Positions 27,965 through 35,667 of a stretch of 56,529 bases of DNA are shown here, in pieces (positions within the stretch are counted from its first letter, which is position 1; the number at the start of each line of letters is the position of its first letter). The stretch spans positions 1-56,529 of the forward strand of contig PNKV01000024.1 in NCBI GenBank assembly GCA_013822685.1, given 5' to 3'. Under the pieces are notes generated by a model, which saw only the letters and a program-made list of their open reading frames with translations, had not been told where the DNA came from and ran no database searches. The position numbers and the translations under genes were made by a program. This stretch comes from Leptothrix sp. (in: b-proteobacteria) (GTDB lineage: Bacteria > Pseudomonadota > Gammaproteobacteria > Burkholderiales > Burkholderiaceae_C).

Positions 27965-29281
27965 TCAGGCGGCCACGAACTCGTTCCATTTCTGGACCAT
28001 GTAGGTGTTCTCGTCCATCAGCGCGTTCCAGCAGGCGATGCCGCCCATGCGGTCTTCATAGCTGCCGCCATCGCGTTTTTCGCCGGCCTTGGCCAGCAGT
28101 TGGCCCGTGGGCGATTTGATGTCTTGCGATGCAGGCTTGCCTTCCATCCAGTAAGCCCACTCATAGGCTTCCATCTTGGCCTTGGCGGTGTCCAGCACGG
28201 CGCTGTAGTAGCCCTGGCGGTTCAGGTAGGCACCGGCCCAGCCATCCAGGAACCAGTTGATGAACTCGTAGGTGGCGTCCAGCTTCTTGCCCGACGCGGT
28301 GGCCGGCACGCCGAAGCCGGCGGCCCAAGCGCGGTACCCTTCCTTCAAAGGCTGGAAGGTGCAGGCAATGCCCTTGGTGCGCACGGCCGTCACGGCGGGC
28401 GACCACATCGACTGGATCACCACCTCGCCGGATGACATCAGGTTGACCGACTCGTTGAAGTCCTTCCACAGGCTGCGGAACTGGCCGGCCCGCTTGGCCT
28501 CGATCAAGGTCTTGATCGTCAGGTCGATCTCCTTCTTGGTCATGTTGCCCTTGTCGGGGTACTTGTAGATGCCCATGGCCTCGACCACCATGGCGGCGTC
28601 CATGATGCCGATGGAGGGGATGTTCAGGATGGCGGCCTTGCCCTTGAACTCGGGGTTCAGTAGCTCTTTCCACGAGGTGATCGGGCGCTTGATCAGGTCA
28701 GGGCGGATGCCCAGCGTGTCGGCGTTGTAGACCGTGGGGATCAGCGTCATGAACTGCGTGGGCGTCGACGCGAACTTCTTGCTCTTCTCGCCTTCCAGGA
28801 ACATCACCTTCTTGGGCGCGGTGCCCTGGTCACCCACCTTCTTGCCGTTCACTTCACCCTTGGTGAACAGCGAGGTGATCTTGTCGGCGTTCTTGATGCG
28901 CTTCACATCAATGCCCTTCAAGTTGCCCGTGGGGATGATTTTCTTGAGCGAGAAGTATTCGGTGTCGATCAAATCGAAACTGTTGGGCGCGGTCACGGCG
29001 CGCTTGGTGACGTCGTCGGTGGTCACGGGGATGTACTGCACCTTGATGCCGGTGTCCGCCATGAACTTGTCGGCGATGGTCTTGTCCTGGTTGACCGCGG
29101 TGCCCAGGTAGCGCAGCACGATGGGGTCGGCCGAATGCACGAAAGGCGCGTAGCCGCTGGCCAGGATGCCGGTGGCGCCCAGCAGGCCCCCCTTGAGCAC
29201 AGTGCGGCGCGACAAGCCGCTGTTCGTGTCGGCGGTTTCGGTGGTGGGCGGCGTGTTGAGATCTTCGGGGCGTTGGGGCAT
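27965..29281 (-). CDS. ABC transporter substrate-binding protein, PotD/F-like with Tat signal
   Basis: A 438-residue periplasmic binding protein. The N-terminus has a twin-arginine motif SRRTVLKGG (about residues 24-32) before a hydrophobic segment, so it is predicted to be exported folded by the Tat pathway. The body is of the spermidine/putrescine family (VLRYLGTAVNQDKTIADKFMADTGIKV; FGVPATASGKK). The longer N-terminal tail before the RR is unusual but seen in Tat substrates. The ATG at 29281 with GGAGAG upstream is preferred over an ATG four codons earlier. It lies between the ATPase and porin genes. The ligand is not known. Confidence 0.88.
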   Translation of the reverse strand: MPQRPEDLNTPPTTETADTNSGLSRRTVLKGGLLGATGILASGYAPFVHSADPIVLRYLGTAVNQDKTIADKFMADTGIKVQYIPVTTDDVTKRAVTAPNSFDLIDTEYFSLKKIIPTGNLKGIDVKRIKNADKITSLFTKGEVNGKKVGDQGTAPKKVMFLEGEKSKKFASTPTQFMTLIPTVYNADTLGIRPDLIKRPITSWKELLNPEFKGKAAILNIPSIGIMDAAMVVEAMGIYKYPDKGNMTKKEIDLTIKTLIEAKRAGQFRSLWKDFNESVNLMSSGEVVIQSMWSPAVTAVRTKGIACTFQPLKEGYRAWAAGFGVPATASGKKLDATYEFINWFLDGWAGAYLNRQGYYSAVLDTAKAKMEAYEWAYWMEGKPASQDIKSPTGQLLAKAGEKRDGGSYEDRMGGIACWNALMDENTYMVQKWNEFVAA

Positions 29282-29324
29282 GGGTCTCTCCAAGGATGAA
29301 AACGGTGTGGGTGATGAACAGGGA

Positions 29325-30380
29325 TCAGGCCGCCAGGGCGTGCACGTCGGTGGCCAACCAATGGGCTGATGCAGTCTCGCCGGGTTGCCAGGGCGATGCG
29401 TCGAAAGCCGCTTCGCTCAGCACCACGTTGAGCTCGCCTTCATCAGGCAAAGCGGGGCTGCGCAAGGTCAGCAGCACGTAAGTGCCCTGGTACTCCACGC
29501 CGGTCACGGTGGCCGGCAGGCTGGTGTTCGAGGTGGGCAGCGTGGCGCGGCTCAACTGCGTCTTGTCGGTGCGCACGGCCAGCTTGGCGGTGCTGGTGGG
29601 GATCACGTTGTGGCCGCCGATGAAGCGCGCCACGAACTCGGTGCGCGGCGCGTTGAAGATCTCGTGCGGTGTGCCATCTTGTTCGATGCGGCCAGCGTTC
29701 ATCACCACCACCTGGTCGGCCAGGGCCATGGCTTCTTCCTGCGAGTGCGTCACGTGGATGAAGGTCATGCCCAGGCTCTTCTGCCAGGCCTTGAGTTCAG
29801 CCCGCATCTTGATGCGCAGAAAGGGGTCGAGTGCCGACAGCGGCTCGTCCAGCAGCAGCACGCGCGGTTCGGTGATCAGGGCCCGGGCCAGGGCCACGCG
29901 CTGTTGCTGGCCGCCCGACAGCTCAGCGGGCTTGCGGTGCGCCAAGTGGCCCAGCGACACGCGCTCCAGCAGGGCCTGTGCCTTGGCGTGCCGCTCGGCC
30001 TTGTCCATGCCGCGCATCTTCAAACTGAAGGCCACGTTGTCCAGCGAGCTCAAGTGCGGGAACAGCGCATAGCTCTGGAACATCATCGACGTGCCGCGGG
30101 CCGAGGCCGGCAAGCGTGTGATGTTGCGGCCGCCCAGCACGATGTCGCCTTCGCTGGCGTCTTCGTGGCCGGCGATCATGCGCAGGGTCGATGTCTTGCC
30201 GCAACCCGAAGGGCCTAACAGGCAGCAGTAGTGGCCCGCCTTGATGGTCAGATCAATGTGGTCGACGGCCATGGGGGCTTGTGGTCCCACGCCATAGCGC
30301 TTGACGAGGCTGGTCAACTCAAGGTCGGCCTGGGCGGCCATGGTGGCCTTGCGTTGCTCATGAAGCGGCGGGGATGACAT
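29325..30380 (-). CDS. ABC transporter ATP-binding protein, PotA-like
   Basis: A 351-residue ATPase energising the importer. It has Walker A GPSGCGKTS, the Q-loop in MMFQSYALFPHLS, signature LSGGQQQR, Walker B VLLLDEPLSALD, the H-loop in VTHSQEEA, and a C-terminal TOBE-type domain (about 250-345). The ATG at 30380 has GGAG 7 nt upstream. It is the promoter-proximal gene of a reverse-strand operon of seven genes running to the racemase gene at 23586. Confidence 0.92.
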   Translation of the reverse strand: MSSPPLHEQRKATMAAQADLELTSLVKRYGVGPQAPMAVDHIDLTIKAGHYCCLLGPSGCGKTSTLRMIAGHEDASEGDIVLGGRNITRLPASARGTSMMFQSYALFPHLSSLDNVAFSLKMRGMDKAERHAKAQALLERVSLGHLAHRKPAELSGGQQQRVALARALITEPRVLLLDEPLSALDPFLRIKMRAELKAWQKSLGMTFIHVTHSQEEAMALADQVVVMNAGRIEQDGTPHEIFNAPRTEFVARFIGGHNVIPTSTAKLAVRTDKTQLSRATLPTSNTSLPATVTGVEYQGTYVLLTLRSPALPDEGELNVVLSEAAFDASPWQPGETASAHWLATDVHALAA

Positions 30381-30681
30381 CGGACTTCTCCATCGGGCTT
30401 GCGCCAACGGAGGCCTTCATTGCAATGCATGTGCCAGGCATTTCACCGGGTCAAAACGCCCATGCCTGCGCTTTTACGGGGCGAAAATTGGCCCGTGCGC
30501 ACCAGATTGCATACAAAACATGTATTCAATCTGCCTTCAAGCTGTGCATGCACTTGAATGGCGTGGCGCCCCGCGTGCCTCAACTCGGGTAAGCCTGCAT
30601 GCAAATGGGCACAGAGGGTGATGAGTTTCTGCCTGGGGTCTGCTAAAAAGCGCCTTCCACCACATGGAACGGGGAAAGCAC
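30381..30681. promoter_or_regulatory. Divergent promoter region between the ABC operon and the M64 peptidase gene
   Basis: A gene-free stretch of about 300 bp with several dyads. These include CAGGCAT (30435-30441) with ATGCCTG (30462-30468), the GntR-like palindrome at 30506-30530, and TTCAA-GCT-GTGCATGCAC-TTGAA at 30536-30558. No complete -35/-10 pair could be assigned with confidence on either strand. Confidence 0.5.
30506..30530. promoter_or_regulatory. Candidate GntR/FCD operator upstream of the ABC importer operon
   Basis: ATTGCATAC (30506-30514) and GTATTCAAT (30522-30530) form an inverted repeat matching at 8 of 9 positions around a 7-nt spacer, about 125 bp before the first gene of the operon. 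The TTG-N-ATAC half-site resembles the TNGTNNNACNA-like sites bound by FadR/FCD regulators. The regulator encoded in the operon (24274-25071) is the obvious candidate to bind it. Confidence 0.55.
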
Positions 30682-32655
30682 ATGAAACAACACAGCGGAC
30701 GATTGAAATGGGTGGGCGGCGCGCTGCTGGCCTTGGCGGCAGGCTTGGCGCAGGCTGAGGAAGCCCACTACTTCGTGGTGCGCGAGCAGGCCAATGGCGC
30801 GCTCAGCGTGGCCTCGCACCGGCTCGTCAACCTCAGCGGAAAGATCACGCCCATGGCGGCCAGCCAGCCCGGGCGACAGCAAAGCGTGCTGGCCGCATCC
30901 CTGGTGGACAAGAAGACGGGCAACGCGGGCTTCACCACGCAAGCCGTCGGTTCGCCGTGGATCCGTGCCGAGTTTCAAAGCCCCGGGCAAACGCAGATCG
31001 AAGGGCGCGTGGTGCCCGCCACTGAGCGCCAGTACGTGCTGCGCGTGCCTGTGCAGTCGGGCAAAGTGCTGCGCCTGAAAAGCAATACCACCGCCGCTGG
31101 TGTGAGCGCCCGTTCCAGTTCCGCGGCCGCCAAGGCGCCCCCGCCGGCCGTGCTTGAGATCGACCTGGACCAATACAAACCGTCATCCGCCTTGCAGCGC
31201 CTGGCGCCGCTTCCGGCCGCCGTGCCGGGCAGCGACAGCGGCCTGCTGATCAACAACGGCGATGCGGCCAACCGCCTGGACCTGCTGGTGGTGGCCGAGG
31301 GCTACACCCTGGACCAGAAAACCCAGTTCATGGCCCAGGCCACCGAGCTGGCCAACAAGTTCCTGTCCATCTCGCCCTACAGGGACTACCAGCAGCTCAT
31401 CAATGTGCGCTGGTTGTTCGTGCCCTCCAACCAATCTGGCGCCGACAAGCCCGACTGCGTCGAAACCCCCGGGGCCGAAGTCGTGATGGTGGACACCGCC
31501 TTTGACGCCACCTACTGCACGGCCGGCTTGCGCCGATTGCTGGTGGTCGACGGCAGCAAGGTGCTCACCGCCGCCGCCGAGGTGCCCGACTGGGACATGG
31601 TGGCCGTGCTGGTCAACGACGAAGAGTACGGCGGCTCGGGCGGCTACATCTCGGTGTCGTCCACCAACAGCTCGTCGGCCGAAGTCATGCAGCACGAGCT
31701 GGGCCACTCCTTCAGCAAGCTGGCCGACGAGTACGACAGCCCTTACCCGAGCTACCCCGCGTGCAGCGACCTGCCCGGCTCAACCCTGGGGCCTTGTGAA
31801 GCCAACGTCACCGACCAGACCGCCCGCAGCAGCCTGAAGTGGCGGCGCTGGGTGGCCAGCACCACGCCCATCCCCAGCGTGGCCCCCATGCCCGATCCCA
31901 TTGAGGCCGGCTTGTGGCAAGGCGCGCGCTACCAATCCAGTGGCATGTACCGCCAGTGCTTCAGCGGCATCATGCGGTCGCTGGGCGCGCCGTTTTGCCA
32001 CGTGGACAGCGAGGCCTTCGTCAAGCAGCTGTTCGGCGGTGGTTGGGGCGCCCCCAGCGCGGGCATCAGCCTGATCGAGCCCGGTGCCTTGCCCACCGCC
32101 TCCAGCGTGAGCGCCTACGTGGGCACGCCGGTGGGCTTCCAGGTTACGGTGGCAGGGTCGGCCAACAATGGTGAGCTGACCGGCACCTGGCTGGTGGACC
32201 AGCAGCCTGTCAAAACCGTGGCCACCCAGCATGGGCAGTGGCAGACCTTCAGCTACACCGTGACCAACACCGCTCCCCACACTGTGGAGTTCAAGGTCAA
32301 GGACAACACCCCCTTGGCCCTGGACGCCCCCACCTCTTCCAAGGTCTGGACGGTCCAGGGCGTGGCGGCGTTGCCCGGCGCCCCCACCATCACGGCCTTG
32401 AGCCCCGGCTGGTACTCCCTGAGGTTGTCTTTCCTGCCCCCCGCCGCCGTGCCGGGCGCGGTCATCACGGGCTATGTGTCCACCTGCACCGCGCCCAACC
32501 GGGCCACGGTCACCGTCACGGCCAGCAAGTCGCCCATCGCGATGAACTGGCTGCCCGGCGGCGTGACCTACACCTGCACTCTGGTGGCCAAAAGCGCGGC
32601 GGGCAATGGTCCGGCATCGGCGCCCCGCAGCGCCAAGACGCTGAAGTTGTTCTGA
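30682..32655 (+). CDS. Secreted M64-family (IgA-peptidase-like) metallopeptidase with C-terminal Fn3 domain
   Basis: A 657-residue exported protein. It has a signal peptide (about 1-25, ending LAQA), an N-terminal domain, and an M64 catalytic domain at about 190-450 beginning near NNGDAANRLDLLVVAEGYT. The zinc motif is HELGHSFSKLADEYD, with the HExxH at 338-342. An Ig-like stretch (about 470-560) and a C-terminal fibronectin type III-like domain (about 565-655) follow. M64 peptidases are zinc endopeptidases of bacterial surfaces; the IgA name reflects a gut isolate and need not apply here. The ATG at 30682 follows GGGGAAAG and starts the signal peptide. Confidence 0.85.
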   Translation: MKQHSGRLKWVGGALLALAAGLAQAEEAHYFVVREQANGALSVASHRLVNLSGKITPMAASQPGRQQSVLAASLVDKKTGNAGFTTQAVGSPWIRAEFQSPGQTQIEGRVVPATERQYVLRVPVQSGKVLRLKSNTTAAGVSARSSSAAAKAPPPAVLEIDLDQYKPSSALQRLAPLPAAVPGSDSGLLINNGDAANRLDLLVVAEGYTLDQKTQFMAQATELANKFLSISPYRDYQQLINVRWLFVPSNQSGADKPDCVETPGAEVVMVDTAFDATYCTAGLRRLLVVDGSKVLTAAAEVPDWDMVAVLVNDEEYGGSGGYISVSSTNSSSAEVMQHELGHSFSKLADEYDSPYPSYPACSDLPGSTLGPCEANVTDQTARSSLKWRRWVASTTPIPSVAPMPDPIEAGLWQGARYQSSGMYRQCFSGIMRSLGAPFCHVDSEAFVKQLFGGGWGAPSAGISLIEPGALPTASSVSAYVGTPVGFQVTVAGSANNGELTGTWLVDQQPVKTVATQHGQWQTFSYTVTNTAPHTVEFKVKDNTPLALDAPTSSKVWTVQGVAALPGAPTITALSPGWYSLRLSFLPPAAVPGAVITGYVSTCTAPNRATVTVTASKSPIAMNWLPGGVTYTCTLVAKSAAGNGPASAPRSAKTLKLF

Positions 32656-32657
32656 AT

Positions 32658-32686
32658 CCCCCATCAGAGGGCACCTTTCTTGGGGG
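32658..32686 (+). terminator. Possible weak terminator hairpin after the M64 gene
   Basis: CCCCCA (32658-32663) and TGGGGG (32681-32686) can pair around a 17-nt loop, three bases after the stop codon. The large loop and lack of a T-run make it doubtful. Confidence 0.25.
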
Positions 32687-32757
32687 CCAAAAGGCAGCTT
32701 AAAGACCTTGGGTTTCTGTAAAGTCGTCGCAGCTTGTTTCAAGAAGGACAGCGTCAG

Positions 32758-33177
32758 ATGACTTTTCAACCTTTGAAATCCATGGTCTTGGGCACCGCCC
32801 TCTTTTTGTCGGCGCAAGCCTCGGTCCAGGCGGCTGGCGCTTCCACGCAGTTGAGTGAAGCCTCCCAACTGCCCCTCGCGATGTCCGTGGCGGCGCCGGC
32901 CTTGCTGCTGTCCGGCGGCGTGATGCTGACCGTGGTATCGGTGCAGGCCACCGCCGACGGCGTGCAGTGGGTGGTTGAGCGCACGGTTGATGGTGCGCGC
33001 ACACTGGTTCGTTTTGCAGCCAAGGGCGCTGGCCTCGCTTCGGTAGCGGTTGGCACCGTCATTACCACCACGGCGATGGCGTCGGGCACCTTGCTGTCCG
33101 TGGCCGGGCAGGCCATTGCCTTTGTGCCGCGCGAAGTCGGCAAGGCCTTGCTGCACACCGAGCGCCTGTCGGACTGA
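32758..33177 (+). CDS. Hypothetical exported membrane protein paired with DUF2145
   Basis: A 139-residue protein with a signal peptide (about 1-25, ending VQAAG) and two later hydrophobic stretches (about 38-58 and 88-115) separated by an amphipathic segment QWVVERTVDGARTLVRFAAKG. The C-terminus is polar (REVGKALLHTERLSD). I do not recognise a family. The ATG at 32758 has AAGGA upstream. The DUF2145 gene starts 4 bp after its stop, implying a shared function in the envelope. Confidence 0.7.
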   Translation: MTFQPLKSMVLGTALFLSAQASVQAAGASTQLSEASQLPLAMSVAAPALLLSGGVMLTVVSVQATADGVQWVVERTVDGARTLVRFAAKGAGLASVAVGTVITTTAMASGTLLSVAGQAIAFVPREVGKALLHTERLSD

Positions 33178-33181
33178 ACGC

Positions 33182-33979
33182 ATGAAAAACTTCTTCAAGC
33201 CATGCCTTGGCCGCTGGGCCCTGATGCTGGCCCTGACCCTCGCCGGCGCCCAACAGGCCAACGCTGGCCGCACCTGCGAGGAAGCGCCGCTGACCGCCCT
33301 CGCCGTGCAACAAGGCATTTTGCTGGCCGAGCACACCTCGGCCAAGCTTGATGCAATCGGGGCCAAGGTGGTCGTGCTGGCGCGCGCAGGCCAGGACCTC
33401 TCCAAGTACGGCTTGCGCTATTCCCACTTGGGACTGGCCTACAAGGACGGCGAGGCCTGGTACGTGGTTCACAAGCTCAACCAGTGCGGCACCGACCACG
33501 CCTCGGTCTATCGCCAGGGGCTGGGCCAGTTTTTCCTCGACACGCCTTTCGACTACGTGGCTGGCGTGATGGTGCTCGCGCCCGAGGTGCAAGACAGATT
33601 GCTGCCGCTGCTGAAAGACGGCGTCGCGGTGACCCGCATGCACACCCCTGCCTACAGCATGCTGGCCTATCCCTGGGGCACTCGATACCAGCAAAGCAAC
33701 CAATGGGCCATCGAAACCCTGGCGCTGGCCATGGAGCCCGCCATCCGAAACCGCGACAAAGCTCAGGCCTGGCTCAAGTTCAAAGGTTACGAGCCCACTC
33801 AGTTGAGCATCCCGGCGCTGACCCGCCTGGGTGCCCGGATGACCCGCGCTAACGTCAGCTTTGACGACCACCCCGACCACTTGCGGTACTCGGGGAAGAT
33901 TCAGACGGTCACGGTGGATTCGATCTTTGCTTGGCTGCAAGCGGCCGAACTGGGCTCGGCGCCTCTGGCAGTTCGCTGA
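33182..33979 (+). CDS. DUF2145 family exported protein
   Basis: A 265-residue protein with a signal peptide (about 1-29, ending QANAG). The segment RYSHLGLAYKDGEAWYVVHKLNQCG (about 79-103, with a conserved His, a following His and a Cys) is the hallmark of DUF2145. The pattern recalls papain-like NlpC/P60 or LRAT-type folds, but this is my inference and no activity is known. It is the second gene of a two-gene unit with the small membrane protein encoded upstream, and is followed 30 bp later by gph. Confidence 0.8.
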   Translation: MKNFFKPCLGRWALMLALTLAGAQQANAGRTCEEAPLTALAVQQGILLAEHTSAKLDAIGAKVVVLARAGQDLSKYGLRYSHLGLAYKDGEAWYVVHKLNQCGTDHASVYRQGLGQFFLDTPFDYVAGVMVLAPEVQDRLLPLLKDGVAVTRMHTPAYSMLAYPWGTRYQQSNQWAIETLALAMEPAIRNRDKAQAWLKFKGYEPTQLSIPALTRLGARMTRANVSFDDHPDHLRYSGKIQTVTVDSIFAWLQAAELGSAPLAVR

Positions 33980-34009
33980 ACCTGGCCAGCATGCCGCTAG
34001 GATGCGGGG

Positions 34010-34747
34010 ATGAATGTCCCTGCTTCGATCTCTGCCTGCCTCCAAGCCGCCATCATCGACCTCGATGGCACCATGGTCGACACCCTGGGCGATTTTGTCA
34101 TCGTCCTGCAGCACACGCTCGACGCCATGGGCTGCCACCCCATCGAGATCGCCCGGGTCAACCGCCGCTTCATCGAGCTGACGGTGGGCAAGGGCACCGA
34201 AGACCTGCTGCGCCGCTCACTGGCCCACGCCTGGGGCCTGCCCGATGACGATGCAGAAGTGACCCAGCACGTGCCACAGGCCTGGCAGCACTACCAGCAG
34301 CACTACACGCGCCTGAATGGCCAGCACGCCGAGGTCTTCCCGGGTGTGCTGGAGGGCCTTGAGCAATTGAAGGCCGCCGGCCTGCCCTTGGCCTGCCTCA
34401 CCAACAAGCCCACGGCGTTCGCCCAGGCCCTGCTGGAGCGCAAAGGCCTGCGCGGGTATTTCAGCCAGGTGTTTGGCGGCGATGCCTTCGAGCGCAAAAA
34501 GCCCGACCCCTTGCCGCTGCTCAAGACCTGCGAGGCCCTGGGAACATCACCCGACAAAACCCTGATGGTCGGCGATTCCAGCAACGACGCGCAGGCCGCG
34601 CGTGCTGCAGGCTGCCCGGTGGTGCTGGTCACGTATGGCTACAACCACGGCGAGCCCATCGAGCAAGTGCCCGCCCTGGCCCACATCGCCCGCCTGGACG
34701 AGTTGGATTGGGCCGCCTTGGCCGCTGCGGTCAATCCAGCGCGTTGA
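34010..34747 (+). CDS. gph: Phosphoglycolate phosphatase
   Basis: A 245-residue HAD-superfamily hydrolase. Motif I is DLDGT (Asp17 the nucleophile, Asp19 the acid/base), motif II is CLTNKPT, the lysine of motif III lies in ERKKPDP, and motif IV is MVGDSSNDAQAARAAG. A helical cap fills residues 25-90. Gph removes phosphate from 2-phosphoglycolate formed during DNA repair or oxygenase side reactions. In many Burkholderiales gph lies just upstream of trpE, as here, which strengthens the call. Its 3' end overlaps the convergent chalcone-isomerase-like gene by 17 bp. Confidence 0.9.
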   Translation: MNVPASISACLQAAIIDLDGTMVDTLGDFVIVLQHTLDAMGCHPIEIARVNRRFIELTVGKGTEDLLRRSLAHAWGLPDDDAEVTQHVPQAWQHYQQHYTRLNGQHAEVFPGVLEGLEQLKAAGLPLACLTNKPTAFAQALLERKGLRGYFSQVFGGDAFERKKPDPLPLLKTCEALGTSPDKTLMVGDSSNDAQAARAAGCPVVLVTYGYNHGEPIEQVPALAHIARLDELDWAALAAAVNPAR

Positions 34748-35357
34748 GCACCGGCGGCGCGTGGTAATCCAGCAGCGCGTCTTTCAAACCCTGTGAGGGC
34801 GGGTTCTTGCCCAGCCAGGTGCGCAAGATGGCATTGAAAAAATCCGGCTCCTGGATGGGCAGGCCGGCCGGCTGGTTGTTCACGAAGAAGATCGTGCCGC
34901 GCTGGGGCACCCACTCGATCGCAAAGACATCGCCCGGCGACATGCGCTTGATGCGCGAAAACTGCTCGCCCATGGTCCGGATGGCGGGGATCAAGCCGTA
35001 GAACTGCGTCCGCGTGCTGTTGTTCTCCACGCCCGTGGTGATCAGCTTGCCGATCTCGTCAATGCGCATGCCTTGCAGCATCACGAAGCGCAATTGCTTG
35101 GGCCCCGCCATGGTCAGGATGGCGTCGGCGGTGTTACCTTTCTTGGGAACATAAAGCGCCACCGTGTAGATCTTGGCCACCGCCCGGTAGCTGATGCCGC
35201 TGCCATTGAGCACCAGCGAGCTGCCTTCCACTTTGATCGAATCGGGGTAGTGCACGCCGGCCAGATCGGCGTTCTGGGCTTTCACCGCGACGGGCGCCAA
35301 CAGGCTCAGCGCGAGCCCCAGGCCCGCCAACAACATCTTCGAATACTTCGACAACAT
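34731..35357 (-). CDS. Chalcone-isomerase-like exported protein
   Basis: A 208-residue protein with a signal peptide (about 1-27, ending VKAQ). The motifs VHYPDSIKVEGSSLVLNGSGISYRAVAKIYTVALYVPKK and AGPKQLRFVML are typical of the bacterial chalcone-isomerase-like family (PF16036 type). Bacterial members are mostly not flavonoid enzymes; they are periplasmic proteins of unknown or lipid-binding function. The ATG follows GGAAGAG on the reverse strand. The gene is divergent from trpE and overlaps the end of gph. Confidence 0.85.
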   Translation of the reverse strand: MLSKYSKMLLAGLGLALSLLAPVAVKAQNADLAGVHYPDSIKVEGSSLVLNGSGISYRAVAKIYTVALYVPKKGNTADAILTMAGPKQLRFVMLQGMRIDEIGKLITTGVENNSTRTQFYGLIPAIRTMGEQFSRIKRMSPGDVFAIEWVPQRGTIFFVNNQPAGLPIQEPDFFNAILRTWLGKNPPSQGLKDALLDYHAPPVLNALD

Positions 35358-35405
35358 AGTGCTCTTCCGCGCTCCAACTGCCAGTGCATGGTCCGGGCAT
35401 CTTAG

Positions 35406-35426
35406 TCTTGCAGGTGTTCTGCAAGA
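35406..35426. promoter_or_regulatory. Perfect inverted repeat in the divergent region before trpE
   Basis: TCTTGCAG (35406-35413) and CTGCAAGA (35419-35426) are perfect 8-bp arms around GTGTT. They lie 50-70 bp upstream of the chalcone-isomerase-like gene and just before the candidate trpE leader promoter. This is a candidate operator; the regulator is unknown. Confidence 0.45.
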
Positions 35427-35439
35427 TGGGGTAATGCCC

Positions 35440-35466
35440 TTGATGCAGGGTTGGCCCTGCTAAACT
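35440..35466 (+). promoter_or_regulatory. Candidate promoter of the trpE leader transcript
   Basis: A TTGATG box (35440-35445) and an extended -10 TGCTAAACT, with hexamer 35461-35466, are separated by 15 nt. This is short of ideal but is rescued by the TG extension. The predicted transcription start falls at or next to the A of the leader ATG at 35473. Confidence 0.5.
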
Positions 35467-35472
35467 GAATTG

Positions 35473-35589
35473 ATGTTCATGACGCGCAAACTGATCAAGG
35501 GGTCACACGACCGGGGGGCTTGGCCCTGGCGGCGTTCAGCCTTCTCCATCATGTTGGCCGCGTCTGCATCGTCGCATCATAGGCGGTGA
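35473..35589 (+). CDS. trpL: trpE leader peptide (candidate trpL)
   Basis: An unannotated 38-codon frame ending in TGA at 35587. It starts MFMTRKLIKG and has the Trp pair W-P-W at codons 17 and 19 (TGG at 35521 and 35527). Tryptophan is rare in proteins, and two Trp codons in a short frame just upstream of trpE fit classical trp attenuation: stalling on scarce tRNA-Trp selects an antiterminator RNA fold. No ribosome site precedes the ATG, and the -10-like box is 6 nt upstream, so it may be translated from a leaderless mRNA. The function rests on position and codon content, not on experiment. Confidence 0.65.
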   Translation: MFMTRKLIKGSHDRGAWPWRRSAFSIMLAASASSHHRR

Positions 35590-35640
35590 TCCGCCGCGGT
35601 CGCAGGGCTACCCCACTGGGGTGTAACAGGCCCTTTCATT
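35529..35640 (+). promoter_or_regulatory. Candidate attenuator hairpins upstream of trpE
   Basis: Downstream of the Trp codons there are alternative stems. GGCGG/CCGCC (35582-35595) has the leader stop codon in its loop. A compound stem with outer AGGGC (35604-35608) to GCCCT (35630-35634) and inner ACCCC/GGGGT is followed by TTTCATTT and is the terminator candidate. GCGGCG next to the Trp codons can pair with CGCCGC near 35592, an antiterminator candidate. The T-run is interrupted. Confidence 0.5.
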
Positions 35641-35667
35641 TGATGATCCGCACGCTGAGTCCATCCC

